A DNA stretch of 64,000 nucleotides. Origin: an uncultured Methanospirillum sp. Lineage in GTDB: Archaea > Halobacteriota > Methanomicrobia > Methanomicrobiales > Methanospirillaceae. The translations under genes were made by a program, and so were the position numbers. The notes under the pieces are model-generated. The model made no database searches and was not told the DNA's origin. It saw nothing but the letters and a program-made list of their open reading frames with translations. Shown here piece after piece: positions 1 through 9,153 of this stretch (positions are counted from its first letter, which is position 1; each line of letters opens with the position of its first letter). The stretch is from the NCBI RefSeq assembly GCF_963668475.1, contig NZ_OY764544.1, positions 62,001-126,000 on the forward strand, given 5' to 3'.

Positions 1-506
1 GTGTCAGGTGCTTCATTCTTCTTCTCAGCTAGGATTCGGGATGCATATGATCCGAGCTCGGCTGCCCCGGTAAATTGGTTGTACCCGATATACTCCGCTA
101 CATTCAGATTCTGGGCAGGAGTCAGGGTGTTGTAAAGCAATACCGGAATGCCGGCATCTGATGCTTCCTGTACCTCGGGAGCGAGGGCAGATGTGTTCAG
201 TGTGTTTAAACCAATTACCCTGACGTGCCTGCCGATGAGATCCCTCATGGCCTGTTTCTGTCCTGTTATGTTCTCTTCAGTATCCGGGGGAAGGACAATG
301 ACAGTCCAGTTGTGGTTTGTTGCTTCTTTGGTAACTCCTTTTATCAGTTCCATATGAAACGGACTGGTGTTCCCCGAAGGGATCAGACCGAGAATTATTG
401 GTTCTGATGAATTCTCTACCTGGTCTGCAGCCAGGCCACAAACCGGTACAAAGATCAGAATGAGAATGGAAACAAGAAGGACATATGCAGGATCTCTCTC
501 TGGCAT
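1..506 (-). CDS. Secreted sugar-type periplasmic-binding protein, cut by window edge
   Basis: The minus frame is open from an ATG at 504-506 to the window edge, about 168 residues. The N-terminus has a hydrophobic export signal (roughly residues 7-26) ending near a VPVCG sequence that could be a lipobox. The mature start continues with ILGLIPSG-type and VIGLNTLNT-type strands, spaced as in ribose/LacI-like type I substrate-binding proteins (Peripla_BP_4 fold), where a first strand and an 'asn-his-asn-trp' turn line the ligand cleft. It would bind a small ligand outside the membrane for an ABC importer or a sensor. The partner genes lie outside the window, so the ligand is unknown. The C-terminal half is missing only because the window stops. 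Confidence 0.7.
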   Translation of the reverse strand, partial: MPERDPAYVLLVSILILIFVPVCGLAADQVENSSEPIILGLIPSGNTSPFHMELIKGVTKEATNHNWTVIVLPPDTEENITGQKQAMRDLIGRHVRVIGLNTLNTSALAPEVQEASDAGIPVLLYNTLTPAQNLNVAEYIGYNQFTGAAELGSYASRILAEKKNEAPD

Positions 507-624
507 AGATTATGATCAGACAACGGGAAAGAAAAAAATATGGTTTTTGATCTGATCGATGATCCGGATTGTTCGCACCCTCCCATCAATCATACAATCA
601 CGGATTTGTGAACACGTTCGTGAG

Positions 625-2480
625 TTATTTTTTCAGTTTTGCAGCTCTTATCAGAATGTCTTTCATAAATTGATTTGAGATATCATTTTGATCGTTGATC
701 AAGAGAGACTCCTGAAAATGTTTTTTTGCCTGGCTGTAGTCTTTCAACTGGTACATGACAAACCCCATTGCAGCATGGATATCGTCCACAGATTCTGCCT
801 GGAGTCGTTGTTTTGAAAGACCAGCGCAGTGATCGATGAACTCTCTGAAGACCTTTTCTGCCTCTTTAAACTCTCGGGCATCGATAAGGGTTTGTGCCTT
901 TTTGCCAAGTGCATCAAGGATTGCAGAGACGTTGTCATCGCCAGGCTTCGCAGCTTTTCCTCCAGCAGGCTGCTCCTCGTCATGTTCTGATGCAAGTTCC
1001 TCAGTCAGCAGTTCCGGGTCAGGACATTTTTCAGAATCAGCGTCTGCATTTTTTTACACAGGATATGTGATCTGATCGTCTCGATCTTTTTGATCTCATT
1101 CTTATTTTTGCAGAGTGTGTGTACCTGATTCAGGTCTTCGAGTGCCTGATCATGGAGACCCTGATAATACCGCGACATACTCCTTAAGAAGAGGGCCCTG
1201 TAATCACCAGAATTTTTCTCGGTCATGGTGGTGGAAAGGAGAATTGCTTCCTCGTACTTTCCCTTCACGATGAGGAGTTTTACTTCCCTGTTCAGATCAC
1301 TGCCGTTCTGTTCTTCTGTTCCAATAACCGGAAGAGGTGAAATTGTTGATATAACTGATGGGATAGGTTCTGGAATTGCCTGTAGGGAGGACTCTGCTGT
1401 GACATGTGAAGTTACCGTCTCATAGGTGTTCTTTACTCCCCCAGAGGATGAGACCGGGCTTATCGAATAATTTATCTGTAGTTCTGACTCTACTCCGACA
1501 TCACCGGTATCTTCCTCACTGCCCATCATATTCCCGCCGCCTGAATACAGAAAACTGGATTGTCCTGACTCCGGAACTGCTATTGGTGGAATTGGTGGAG
1601 CCAGAAGGTCTGATATGATTGATGACGAACCGGACTGGCCCGTATCTGTTGCAGTGAGAGTCTGCCTGCCTGTAATTGGGGGAAGATCGGGGAGATCACG
1701 GATAGTGTGCAGAGCTGGTGATGAAATCTCTAAAGCCGGCGTTTGAATGGCTGTGTTTTCAACAGGAGTATCAGGTTCATTTTTTTGCCCGGTCTGTTGA
1801 CTGGTCTCTTTAATTGGAGTTGATCTTTCCGGTTTTTCAGGTTGTATCTCTGTTCCTGCATTCTTCAGATCAGGGCCTAACTCAATGGTCTTTACAGAGC
1901 TCTCTTTCCCAGGCTCTGATGTATGTGGCGAAATGGCTGCAGGAGCCTGGACCGGGTCAGCCCCTCCTGGAGACTGGTTCGTTGCCCCCTGCTGGAGGGA
2001 ACTGGTATAGTCTGTACACAAGGATACGATCTCTTCGTACTGTTCTGTAGAAAGATCTCCCTGTGCATACCTGTTGTTGATTATCCAGAGCGGTGTAGAC
2101 TGATCATATACAAACTGTTTTTTTATCAGGTTCGCATACATCTCCTCATACTGGGCAGTTGTGATCTCGCCTTCTGCGTACCGTGTGTGAAGAATATGAA
2201 GTGGAGGAGACCAGGGATGAAGATAGAGTTTCTTCATCAGGTTTGCCATCTGTTCGTGATATTGCTCTGCGGTCAGCTCGCTCTTTGCATACCTCATCTG
2301 AAGAACCTTGATCGACGAAGTCTGCTAGAACGAAGAGACATTCCTCATTATACGCGAGATAATCTCCCTGTATTGAGCAGTAGTTATCTCACCTTTTGCA
2401 AGCCGAATCTGAACAGCAACAACCGGCCCGTCATGCTCCATAAATCCCCATCCTATCATGTCGTCTTCTGATGTTTCCAT
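625..2480 (-). pseudogene. SHOCT-repeat and TPR protein broken by an amber codon and a frameshift
   Basis: From the ATG at 2480 the frame reads about 50 codons, meets TAG at 2325-2327, then continues in the same frame to a TGA at 1005. After a one-base shift at an A7 tract (plus-strand T run 1049-1055) it continues in a second frame to TAA at 625-627. The N-terminus has four SHOCT-like units; the first three step by exactly 37 residues (core like RYAEGEITTAQYEE), and the amber codon falls at position 27 of the first unit. A long Pro/Ser/Thr/Gln-rich linker follows, then helical TPR-like repeats on both sides of the frameshift. If repaired it would be about 618 residues. A functional remnant could start at 2297 (430 residues, ending at 1005). 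The role is unknown; SHOCT modules are thought to mediate protein assembly. Two independent lesions favour a pseudogene, but readthrough plus slippage, or sequence error, is possible. Confidence 0.65.
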
Positions 2481-2945
2481 ATATTTGTATGCAAGGCAAT
2501 TCTATGACCCATCCATAATCCTTCGTCCATGTGCGTGATCTGAATAACGGGCCTCGCATCTCTGAAATTTATTAAATTTTTATGCGCTAATATTACTCCG
2601 TACTCTCATTGCAGCAGGAATTCTTCATTAAGGGTTTTTTTCAGGTGATCAATGTCAGGTCTACTGAAAGGGAAGAAACCTCTTCAATTCCCTCTGTCAA
2701 ACCAGATAGTGTAGATGATACAGAATAGTAACGCAACTTCTCTGAGTAATCTTTTTGTTCAGGCCGGTTTTGCGATTCATGCTTTTTGCTCAAACCTGAA
2801 GGACCTGCCATCTGGTTTCGGGGCAAGGGTCATTGGGTCTGGAATCTGATCCACCTCCGGGAAATTATTCCATAATTACTAAAAGCAGTTTGCTTTCTGT
2901 CGTCAGTATGAGAACAATACCAGAATTACACATTTTATCTCATTC
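2481..2945. other. 465-bp intergenic stretch without a convincing gene
   Basis: This lies between two divergently oriented genes. An A/T-rich patch around 2565-2595 could be a promoter for either side. One 61-codon minus-strand frame (2641-2826) has no family resemblance and no clear ribosome-binding site. Nothing else could be recognised. Confidence 0.4.
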
Positions 2946-3452
2946 ATGAAAACAATCACCATATCATGGCTTTGCATAGGGGCCATAACATTCATCGCCT
3001 TGCTAGGAATTTCCAGTGTCTCTGCCGGAGTGACCTCTGATACCGGGTGGACTCTCACGCTTTCAGGTGATCACGCCTCATCGGTAACTCAGGGCGAGTA
3101 TGAAAAAGGGATCAATGTAGAACAATCATCGAATTATTTTGCATCTGTGGTTGATGCTACAGGCCAGGTCTGGGACGGTATGCCACTCTGGCGTCTTGTC
3201 AGCCGGGTGAACAATATCAGGAGTCAGGATTATTCGGTAATCGTCACCGGTACAGGTGGAGAAGCAGTAACTCTCCCGGGATCAGAGATTGCCGGGAATG
3301 ATGGCTTCATCCTTGCGAATGCAAAGAACGGTGTTCCGCTCGGACAGTCCGATCCGTCGTACCCGCTGGTGCTTGCAGGGAAAGGCCTTCCTATTGATGA
3401 GATGATTCCCGGGGTCTCATCGATAACCCTGAAATTATCAGACTCTCACTAA
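2946..3452 (+). CDS. Secreted protein with a molybdopterin-oxidoreductase-like fold
   Basis: It encodes 168 residues. A classical signal peptide (MKTITISW..., hydrophobic to about residue 25, SVSAG cleavage region) is followed by a compact beta domain. Segments such as 'WDGMPLWRLVSRVN', 'YSVIVTGTGG' and 'YPLVLAGKGLP', closing on 'GVSSITLKL', recall the sulfite-oxidase-type molybdopterin-binding fold found in many small archaeal exported proteins. The cofactor cysteine of true sulfite oxidases is not evident, so an enzyme activity should not be assumed. The gene stands alone: the gene downstream is convergent, with only 7 bp between stop codons. Fold assignment is inference from motif spacing; export is well supported. 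Confidence 0.6.
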   Translation: MKTITISWLCIGAITFIALLGISSVSAGVTSDTGWTLTLSGDHASSVTQGEYEKGINVEQSSNYFASVVDATGQVWDGMPLWRLVSRVNNIRSQDYSVIVTGTGGEAVTLPGSEIAGNDGFILANAKNGVPLGQSDPSYPLVLAGKGLPIDEMIPGVSSITLKLSDSH

Positions 3453-3459
3453 CAATGTA

Positions 3460-4662
3460 TCAGGGCCTGAAGAGATTGCCATCCTGTTTAAGGCGGGCTC
3501 TGGTTAATTTATAATCAGGAAGCATATCTTCGACCAGTTTCCAGAATCTGGCTGAATGGTTCGGATGTCTGATATGACAGAGTTCGTGAACCACCACGTA
3601 TTCAATCAGATCTTCAGATGCTATTGCCAGTCTGATATTCAGGGTAATTCCCCTCGGGGTACAAACACCCCAGCGGGTTTTCTGCTCACCGAATCTGATC
3701 CTCGGTGGCTGAATGCCAAGTCTTGATGACAACCCGGGAACGATCTCATGGACGTTCTTCTCAAGGGTCTGCATGAGGATCTTTTTGTACTCTTTCTTTA
3801 CCAGCTCGCGGGCTGTAAGGGGATCAAGCCCATCAGGAATCTTCACCGTTAAAATCAGGTCTGTGAGATCTACAACGGGTTTGGATGCCCCGGTCTGCAC
3901 AGAGAGACAGACTTCCTTTCCGAGTAGAGGAAGTATCTCTCCGTCTTTGTACTCCCTTGCCTGCAGAATCGGTCTGCTACCTGAAGTTTTCTTCAGGATC
4001 CAGTCTGCCTTCTCAGTGACAAATCTGTGAATCAGGGTTGGATCGGTTTTGGGTGGGGCAACCACCTCAACTGATCCATCTGTCAGTACCTTCAGAACAA
4101 TACGTTTTGCCCGTCTGCTGGTCCGGATTTTATACGGGATAGTCCGTTCTCCAGCCATAACGGTGGCAGATGGTTCCTCATTTCTTCTGAGGAGATCTGT
4201 TCTGCCGGTCTTATCAGCGATCCACTCTTTGCTGGATTCCAGAAACGTGAGGAGATCGGATGTGGAATAGCCGGGAGGAACAACCACGGTGATCTGAAGT
4301 AAGGGACTTATCTTTAGAGTCATTCCTTTGGCACGTGCACTGATGCGGATATGGTATGGGATCTCCTCGTCTCCTATGAGAAGAGATCTGCATTCTGATT
4401 CGTCACAGCTGGTTGGTCTATCTTCCCGGATTCTGAAGAGTTTCTTCCCTTCGCGATGGATGATCCTGCATATCTCTTCTGATGAGAGAGAGGGAGGGGC
4501 AATAATCCTGAGTTCACCTGATTCAGAGATCTCCGGTGTAAGACGGGAGATCTCCCGATCATAGATTACTCTGTATTTGTACTGGATATCACCAGCAAGA
4601 AAGTGGTCAGAATAATTATCAGGAAGAGGGGGGAGTAAAAAACCAGGTAGAGGGGTCTGCAT
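3460..4662 (-). CDS. YgjP-type (DUF45) zinc metallopeptidase with triplicated N-terminal module
   Basis: It encodes 400 residues, clearly longer than ordinary YgjP proteins (about 230-250). The C-terminal catalytic part carries HELCH at 359-363, H369 and the RFW helix, the zinc-peptidase signature of the YgjP/SprT-like group, preceded by 'FGEQKTRWGVC' (about 324-334). Ahead of it the N-terminal strand-rich module occurs three times (about 28-80, 100-155 and 172-227). Each copy has an 'IPYKIRTSRRAK'-like start, a 'VVAPP' turn and a closing Trp/Lys helix. The gene is last in the nine-gene run, 7 bp after the methyltransferase. The substrate is unknown and the start is an ATG at 4662. Peptidase assignment is strong; the function of the extra copies is unknown. 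Confidence 0.85.
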   Translation of the reverse strand: MQTPLPGFLLPPLPDNYSDHFLAGDIQYKYRVIYDREISRLTPEISESGELRIIAPPSLSSEEICRIIHREGKKLFRIREDRPTSCDESECRSLLIGDEEIPYHIRISARAKGMTLKISPLLQITVVVPPGYSTSDLLTFLESSKEWIADKTGRTDLLRRNEEPSATVMAGERTIPYKIRTSRRAKRIVLKVLTDGSVEVVAPPKTDPTLIHRFVTEKADWILKKTSGSRPILQAREYKDGEILPLLGKEVCLSVQTGASKPVVDLTDLILTVKIPDGLDPLTARELVKKEYKKILMQTLEKNVHEIVPGLSSRLGIQPPRIRFGEQKTRWGVCTPRGITLNIRLAIASEDLIEYVVVHELCHIRHPNHSARFWKLVEDMLPDYKLTRARLKQDGNLFRP

Positions 4663-4669
4663 ATATTAT

Positions 4670-5407
4670 TTACAGGGGTTTCTGCCCGCTGGCGATGAGA
4701 TTGTATGCAAGATATGGGATATTTTCTTCGATGAACGGTTCCACTTTTTTGGCTATCCAGAAGAGTGGGTCAGACAGTGTGAAGTGTGCGAATGAGCACC
4801 GGTAGATCGAGATATCGGTAAATCCTGCTGCTTCAAAGAGTTCACGCATCTCTTTAGCGGTGTAATAATGCTCAGTGAACTTCCCGACACCGACTCTACG
4901 GATCTTCATCTTTTCTCCAATCGTGAACATGACCGGCAGGCTGGATGTAAAGACATTCTTCCCAAGTGTGCAGACTGCGACCCTGCCACCAGGTTTTAGT
5001 ATTCTGAAGCAGTCTTCAAGAGTCCTCTCCGGTTTTGTGAGATAGGAGAAGGCGAGCAGACTTGAGATAGAGTCAAATGAATTTTCACTGAAGGGCAGAT
5101 ACTCGGCATTTCCCACGAGGAACTGAACTGATGGAAAGATCGTGGTGGCACGTTTGATCATTCCTGAACTGATGTCGATACCGATGACGTCACCGCCATG
5201 TTTCAGGAATCTTCTGATAAAAAGACCGGTTCCGCATCCTATATCGAGGAGTTGCCCCCCGGTGCCGATCTGATCCAGCACTCCCTGGGCGATATGATCG
5301 TAATACTGCTTCCCTCTGTCCCTATGGTCATACCGCTGGTCATAGACGTCAGCGATCTCATCGTAATGTGATTGAACCTTCTGTTCGCTTGGTAATGCTG
5401 ACTTCAC
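4670..5407 (-). CDS. Class I SAM-dependent methyltransferase (UbiE-like)
   Basis: It encodes 245 residues. Motif I is 'LLDIGCGTGLFIRRF' (about 54-68), followed by an acidic strand end 'VIGIDIS' and the post-motif 'AEYLPFSENSFDSISSLLAFSYL', the typical Methyltransf_11/UbiE layout. 'ILKPGGRVAVCT' forms the later strand. The C-terminal part ('YYTAKEMRELFEAAGF') resembles the ending of small-molecule methyltransferases. The gene overlaps the RfcS paralogue upstream by 4 bp and is followed 7 bp later by the metallopeptidase, so it belongs to the same transcription unit. The substrate cannot be inferred from sequence. Confidence 0.85.
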   Translation of the reverse strand: MKSALPSEQKVQSHYDEIADVYDQRYDHRDRGKQYYDHIAQGVLDQIGTGGQLLDIGCGTGLFIRRFLKHGGDVIGIDISSGMIKRATTIFPSVQFLVGNAEYLPFSENSFDSISSLLAFSYLTKPERTLEDCFRILKPGGRVAVCTLGKNVFTSSLPVMFTIGEKMKIRRVGVGKFTEHYYTAKEMRELFEAAGFTDISIYRCSFAHFTLSDPLFWIAKKVEPFIEENIPYLAYNLIASGQKPL

Positions 5408-6405
5408 AAAAAGACCTCTCCGACAATTCGTGCGGCAAGTGCGTTCATCTGCAGGTATTCATTTCCTGCATGGGTCATGATGTAATCTGTATCAGCGATG
5501 CTTGAGATAATATCTGGATGATAATATTCTCTTCTGACAATCAGCATCAACTCCTGAAGAACCTCTCGTGCTGAAAGCCCATACTCGATCATCAGCCCTT
5601 CAAGCCGTCTCTGTGCGGTGCCTATGTCCTTTGCCTGCATCGCCATAAACGCTGCCGCTGCAATCTTCCTCGTCTCTCCCTCGTCAAAGGATGCCGGGGT
5701 GATCTCTGTTCCGGTGGCGACCCGTACCTGCAGGTACATGATAGCCTTACGCAGATCCCCTCCGGCAGCTGCCACAAGAAGACCAAGTTCATCCTCACTT
5801 ACGGTGCCTGCAGGAACGTTCATTGAGATAAGGATCTCATGGAGCCTGGCAAGAATCTGGTCTCTTGTGAGAGGGGTGAAGAAGAGTGGCAGACATCGCG
5901 AACTGATTGGCGGGATCACTGATGATGCCTGTGTTGTGCAGAAGATAAACCTGCAGGTAGCACTGTATCGCTCCATGATCCTGCGGAGGGCATGCTGGAC
6001 CTCATGAGAAAGGGTGTGGGCATCTTCGAACCAGAGTACTTTGAACTCGGCATTTATCGGCCTGATGGAGGCATACGAGTTGATCGCATGTTTCAGGTTA
6101 GAGAGAAAGGATTCATCAGATTTGTAGAGATGCATGAACCTCTCATCAGTCTCCAGATATGATCTCCCCCGCTCCATCAGGTCTGCAGTCTGGAAGATGG
6201 TGACGTTGTCCTGCCATGTGTCACCATAGAGTGATTTCAGGGTTGATTCCACTGCAACACTCTTTCCCGTTCCGTGTGGCCCGGTGACGAGAAGGTGCGG
6301 GAGCATGTGGCTCTGTGCAAACATCCTGAGGACCTCAACGACCCGCTCCTGCCCGATGATCAGGTCAAGATCCGAGGGCCTGAACTTCTCAATCCAGAAG
6401 GCCAT
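5404..6405 (-). CDS. Replication factor C small-subunit paralogue (RfcS2-like clamp loader)
   Basis: It encodes 333 residues from the ATG at 6405, which has GGAG about 8 bp upstream; a TTG one codon earlier is possible. The N-terminus WIEKFRPSDLD and the box order match RFC small subunits. Walker A is GPHGTGKS (about 42-49) and the SRC arginine-finger motif is present near 169-171. Walker B reads VLWFEDAHT where the normal RfcS of this window (26954-27919) has [10 protein letters not shown], so the acidic order is altered. Methanosarcina is known to use two different small subunits plus RfcL; this gene is the natural second subunit here. It would help load the sliding clamp PCNA. It overlaps phosphopantothenate synthetase upstream and the methyltransferase downstream. 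Confidence 0.85.
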   Translation of the reverse strand: MAFWIEKFRPSDLDLIIGQERVVEVLRMFAQSHMLPHLLVTGPHGTGKSVAVESTLKSLYGDTWQDNVTIFQTADLMERGRSYLETDERFMHLYKSDESFLSNLKHAINSYASIRPINAEFKVLWFEDAHTLSHEVQHALRRIMERYSATCRFIFCTTQASSVIPPISSRCLPLFFTPLTRDQILARLHEILISMNVPAGTVSEDELGLLVAAAGGDLRKAIMYLQVRVATGTEITPASFDEGETRKIAAAAFMAMQAKDIGTAQRRLEGLMIEYGLSAREVLQELMLIVRREYYHPDIISSIADTDYIMTHAGNEYLQMNALAARIVGEVFL

Positions 6406-7120
6406 CAAGTCTGCTCCGTATCGTCATGATCGCATCACGAAGGTATTTTTTCCCATCAGGATTTTGTGCCAGCCGTTCTGCTTCATCGGGTTTCAGATTC
6501 CTGAAGGCATCAGTGATCGCCGGAACTGCCCTGGTAACCTCATCGATGATTGGAAGAGTTGCAGTCTGTGCAGTCCGTGAGAGCGGATTGAGATCTATCG
6601 CGATCACTTTCTTTCCCATTGCAACCAGTGCTTCAGCCCTGTCCCCATCCTCAAGGGGGACAAGGATCACGTCAGCAGAGGCCATCCCGTCAGCATGGCA
6701 GAGCCCGCGGTCATGATCGAGTGGGATAAACCTCTCCACCGGACCATCGATCACCTTACATCCTGCATTTTCCAGGATCCTGGTGATGGAAGCAACCCGC
6801 TCTTCTGTCCTGTGAAATAGATTCACTTCAACCACTGCTCCTGATGCCTGTTGCAGTGCTGCTATCGCCTCGGCACAGAGGGCTGCCGTGTTGCCGTTTA
6901 CTGAAATAACCGGATGAGTGGCAGTCTTCAGGAATGCTGCTGCCACCTGTTCTGCCTCTGATGCACTGACACTGGTCTTCTCACCAAGAAGATAATCAAA
7001 AGCCTCTCCTCTCCCGTGAGCTGTGAGCCCCTCAAGTGCAACAACCCCTGAACGTGCAGCCTCAGCCATACGTTCGCGGGTAACCAGGGAGCGATATCTC
7101 GGGTGACTCTCCGGAATCAA
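6389..7120 (-). CDS. 4-phosphopantoate--beta-alanine ligase (archaeal phosphopantothenate synthetase)
   Basis: It encodes 243 residues, the usual length of the DUF137/PPS family. The start 'IPESHPRYRSLVTRERM', the 'VSVNGNTAALCAE'-type stretch (here 'ISVNGNTAAL'), 'VEVNLFHRTEERV' and 'VIAIDLNPLSRTAQTA' are family hallmarks. The enzyme joins 4-phosphopantoate to beta-alanine using ATP, the archaeal replacement for the pantothenate synthetase/kinase steps of CoA synthesis. The upstream neighbour (4-bp overlap) is pantoate kinase, which makes its substrate, and CoaBC, which uses its product, is next to that. Context and motifs agree, so confidence is high. Confidence 0.93.
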   Translation of the reverse strand: MIPESHPRYRSLVTRERMAEAARSGVVALEGLTAHGRGEAFDYLLGEKTSVSASEAEQVAAAFLKTATHPVISVNGNTAALCAEAIAALQQASGAVVEVNLFHRTEERVASITRILENAGCKVIDGPVERFIPLDHDRGLCHADGMASADVILVPLEDGDRAEALVAMGKKVIAIDLNPLSRTAQTATLPIIDEVTRAVPAITDAFRNLKPDEAERLAQNPDGKKYLRDAIMTIRSRLDGLLD

Positions 7121-7980
7121 GATATCTCCTCCAGAATTCTGGGCCCGGTCTGTGCTATCTGCAGGGAATAAACCTGTCCGTATCGGCTGAGAAGGTCTTT
7201 CGCATGGTTTCCCAGTGCAAATATTCCATTTCCGAGCATTGTCATACTAGCTGGGATATCATTGGCGTCACAGGCGATTAGGACTTTCCATATGTCAGGT
7301 GAGATGAGCCCGGATGCTTCGGCAAAATTTCGCGAGCAGGCAAAAAAATCTGAAAGATTACCTGGTTGATCAGCTGGAAATGCAGCAGTTATCCTGGTCA
7401 GCATCTCAGGAGATGAGAGAACAGATGAGGTCTTTAAGGGCCCGAGGGTAAGGGCATGAATTGTCTGGTTATCCAGGAACCTGAGGATCTCGGCCTTTAC
7501 ACCCGGCCCTTTTCGTACAACCCATCCGCCTCCCTGACATGCTGCTATGTCACCAAGTCCGGTCCGGCATGATACCTCTACCTTGTGAGCCTGCAATGCA
7601 CACTCATCAGGAGAAAGCCCGAGATCAAAGAGCCGGTTGACAGCATGCACAGTCCCGAGCAGGGCTGCAGCTGAAAGTCCGTATCCTGCTGAGAGCGGTA
7701 GTGAACAACAGGTCCTGACAGATGCTGTTACGTTCAGTTCTTCGAGAAGTTGTCTGATCACCGGAGAGTCAACAGACACAGCATGTGGTGAACCATCCCG
7801 ATCCGATCGCATCACACATACCGACGACTTCTCTGCCGGCCGTGCGATGACAGTAACACCCGAATCAATTACGATACCCCCACCACAACTCCCTGATGTA
7901 ACCGGATCTCCTGTTATCACGGGTCTGAAATATCCAGATATATGGCCGGGACAGAAGGCAGTGACTTTTGAAGGAGTCAT
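7117..7980 (-). CDS. Pantoate kinase (GHMP family)
   Basis: It encodes 287 residues. The N-terminus 'AFCPGHISGYF' is the characteristic start of archaeal pantoate kinases, and the GHMP phosphate loop appears as 'PLSAGYGLSAAALLG' (about 97-111). 'HKVEVSCRTGLGDIAACQGGGWVVRKGPG' supplies the second conserved block. It phosphorylates pantoate to 4-phosphopantoate. Its stop overlaps the phosphopantothenate synthetase start by 4 bp, and it starts 3 bp after CoaBC, so the three enzymes are co-transcribed. This order of steps is known from Thermococcus and other archaea. Confidence 0.93.
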   Translation of the reverse strand: MTPSKVTAFCPGHISGYFRPVITGDPVTSGSCGGGIVIDSGVTVIARPAEKSSVCVMRSDRDGSPHAVSVDSPVIRQLLEELNVTASVRTCCSLPLSAGYGLSAAALLGTVHAVNRLFDLGLSPDECALQAHKVEVSCRTGLGDIAACQGGGWVVRKGPGVKAEILRFLDNQTIHALTLGPLKTSSVLSSPEMLTRITAAFPADQPGNLSDFFACSRNFAEASGLISPDIWKVLIACDANDIPASMTMLGNGIFALGNHAKDLLSRYGQVYSLQIAQTGPRILEEIS

Positions 7981-7983
7981 GGT

Positions 7984-9153
7984 TCAGGAGTAGGAAGGTA
8001 CTGGTGGAAGGGATTGGATATGGCGGGAGATGACCAGTTCCAACATCCGGTGTGCAATCTCTTCTTTAGAACCTGACACTGATTTCGCCCCTGATTGATC
8101 GATCAGTTCGTATGTTCCGTCAGTCGAGCCCATGGTATCAGGTTTGTTTGCTGCAACAAGAGCGACGCCCCGCTTTAGAAGGGCGTATGCATCATCAATA
8201 CTCTCTTCACCAAGTTTGAAGGCTATTGTAAGTCTGGCTTTGGTGACTACGAGGTCAAGGATCTTTGGGAGGGGATGCAGGTGGAGTACCGGGCTTTGCC
8301 CTGATGGAATCTTCCCCTCGCACCGGGCCGGGGCATAATCAGAGACCGCTGCAGCACTGATATAGATGTCAACCGGATGTGCGTCTAGTTCCAGCATGAC
8401 AGCATTCAGCATCGATTCTGCAGAGTCGGTCCTGATATTCGTGAGTCCGGGAAGATGATCCCGGTGAATGATCGTCACCTCAGCTCCCAGGCGGTATGCA
8501 GCCTTTGCAAGTTCCTGCCCCATCCGTCCTGATGACCGGGTCGTGAGGATTCTGACATCATCAACAGGCTCTTCGCATCTCCCGCTTGTGATTAAGACAT
8601 GCCGGCCGGCAAGCGGTTTGCCGCAGAGTTCACGCTCGCATGCGAGAACGATCTCATCTGTCTGTGCTATCTTTGCTTTTCCTTCTTCTATTCTGGGGCC
8701 GACAACCTGAATGCCCCATGATTTGAGACGTTCAAGATTCTCCATCACCGCGATGTGGCGAAACATGGCCTGATGCATGGCTGGGACGACGATGATCGGC
8801 ATCCTGCTTCCAAGTGCCGTTGTTGCGCAGGTTGTGACAGGAGTGTCATCTATCCCGCATGCTATCTTTGATATCGTATTTGCAGTGCAGGGTGCGATGA
8901 GTAGCAGGTCTGCCTCCCGTTCATCACCGCAGTACTGTACGTGCTCAACCATCCCGCTGATCCTGGTGATTGCCTCACGGTTACAGGCGTAGGTGAGGGC
9001 ATCTGGATGAATTATTCCTGTGGCGGCCTCGCTCATCACTGTCTGGACAGTAGCACCCCGGCGCCTGAAAGCATGGGCCAGTTTTACTGTCTCAACCGCG
9101 GCGATACTCCCGGTTACTGCGAGCAGAATGACCTTATCCTGAAGAAGATTCAT
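7984..9153 (-). CDS. coaBC: Bifunctional phosphopantothenoylcysteine synthetase/decarboxylase
   Basis: It encodes 389 residues, normal for CoaBC. The N-terminal flavoprotein half begins 'ILLAVTGSIAAVETVKLA' and holds the 'APCTANTISKIACGIDD' and 'VPAMHQAM' blocks that bind FMN and substrate. The C-terminal half begins near residue 180 with 'LAGRHVLITSGRCEEPVDDVR', the ligase start, and has 'AAAVSDYAP' and 'LVAANKPDTMG'. It couples phosphopantothenate with cysteine and decarboxylates the product to 4'-phosphopantetheine. It lies between Taw2 (4-bp overlap) and pantoate kinase (3-bp gap). Confidence 0.95.
   Translation of the reverse strand: MNLLQDKVILLAVTGSIAAVETVKLAHAFRRRGATVQTVMSEAATGIIHPDALTYACNREAITRISGMVEHVQYCGDEREADLLLIAPCTANTISKIACGIDDTPVTTCATTALGSRMPIIVVPAMHQAMFRHIAVMENLERLKSWGIQVVGPRIEEGKAKIAQTDEIVLACERELCGKPLAGRHVLITSGRCEEPVDDVRILTTRSSGRMGQELAKAAYRLGAEVTIIHRDHLPGLTNIRTDSAESMLNAVMLELDAHPVDIYISAAAVSDYAPARCEGKIPSGQSPVLHLHPLPKILDLVVTKARLTIAFKLGEESIDDAYALLKRGVALVAANKPDTMGSTDGTYELIDQSGAKSVSGSKEEIAHRMLELVISRHIQSLPPVPSYS

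Noticed and set aside
2641..2826. 61-residue minus-strand frame in the 465-bp gap
   Set aside because: No family resemblance, no convincing ribosome-binding site, and composition not different from chance.
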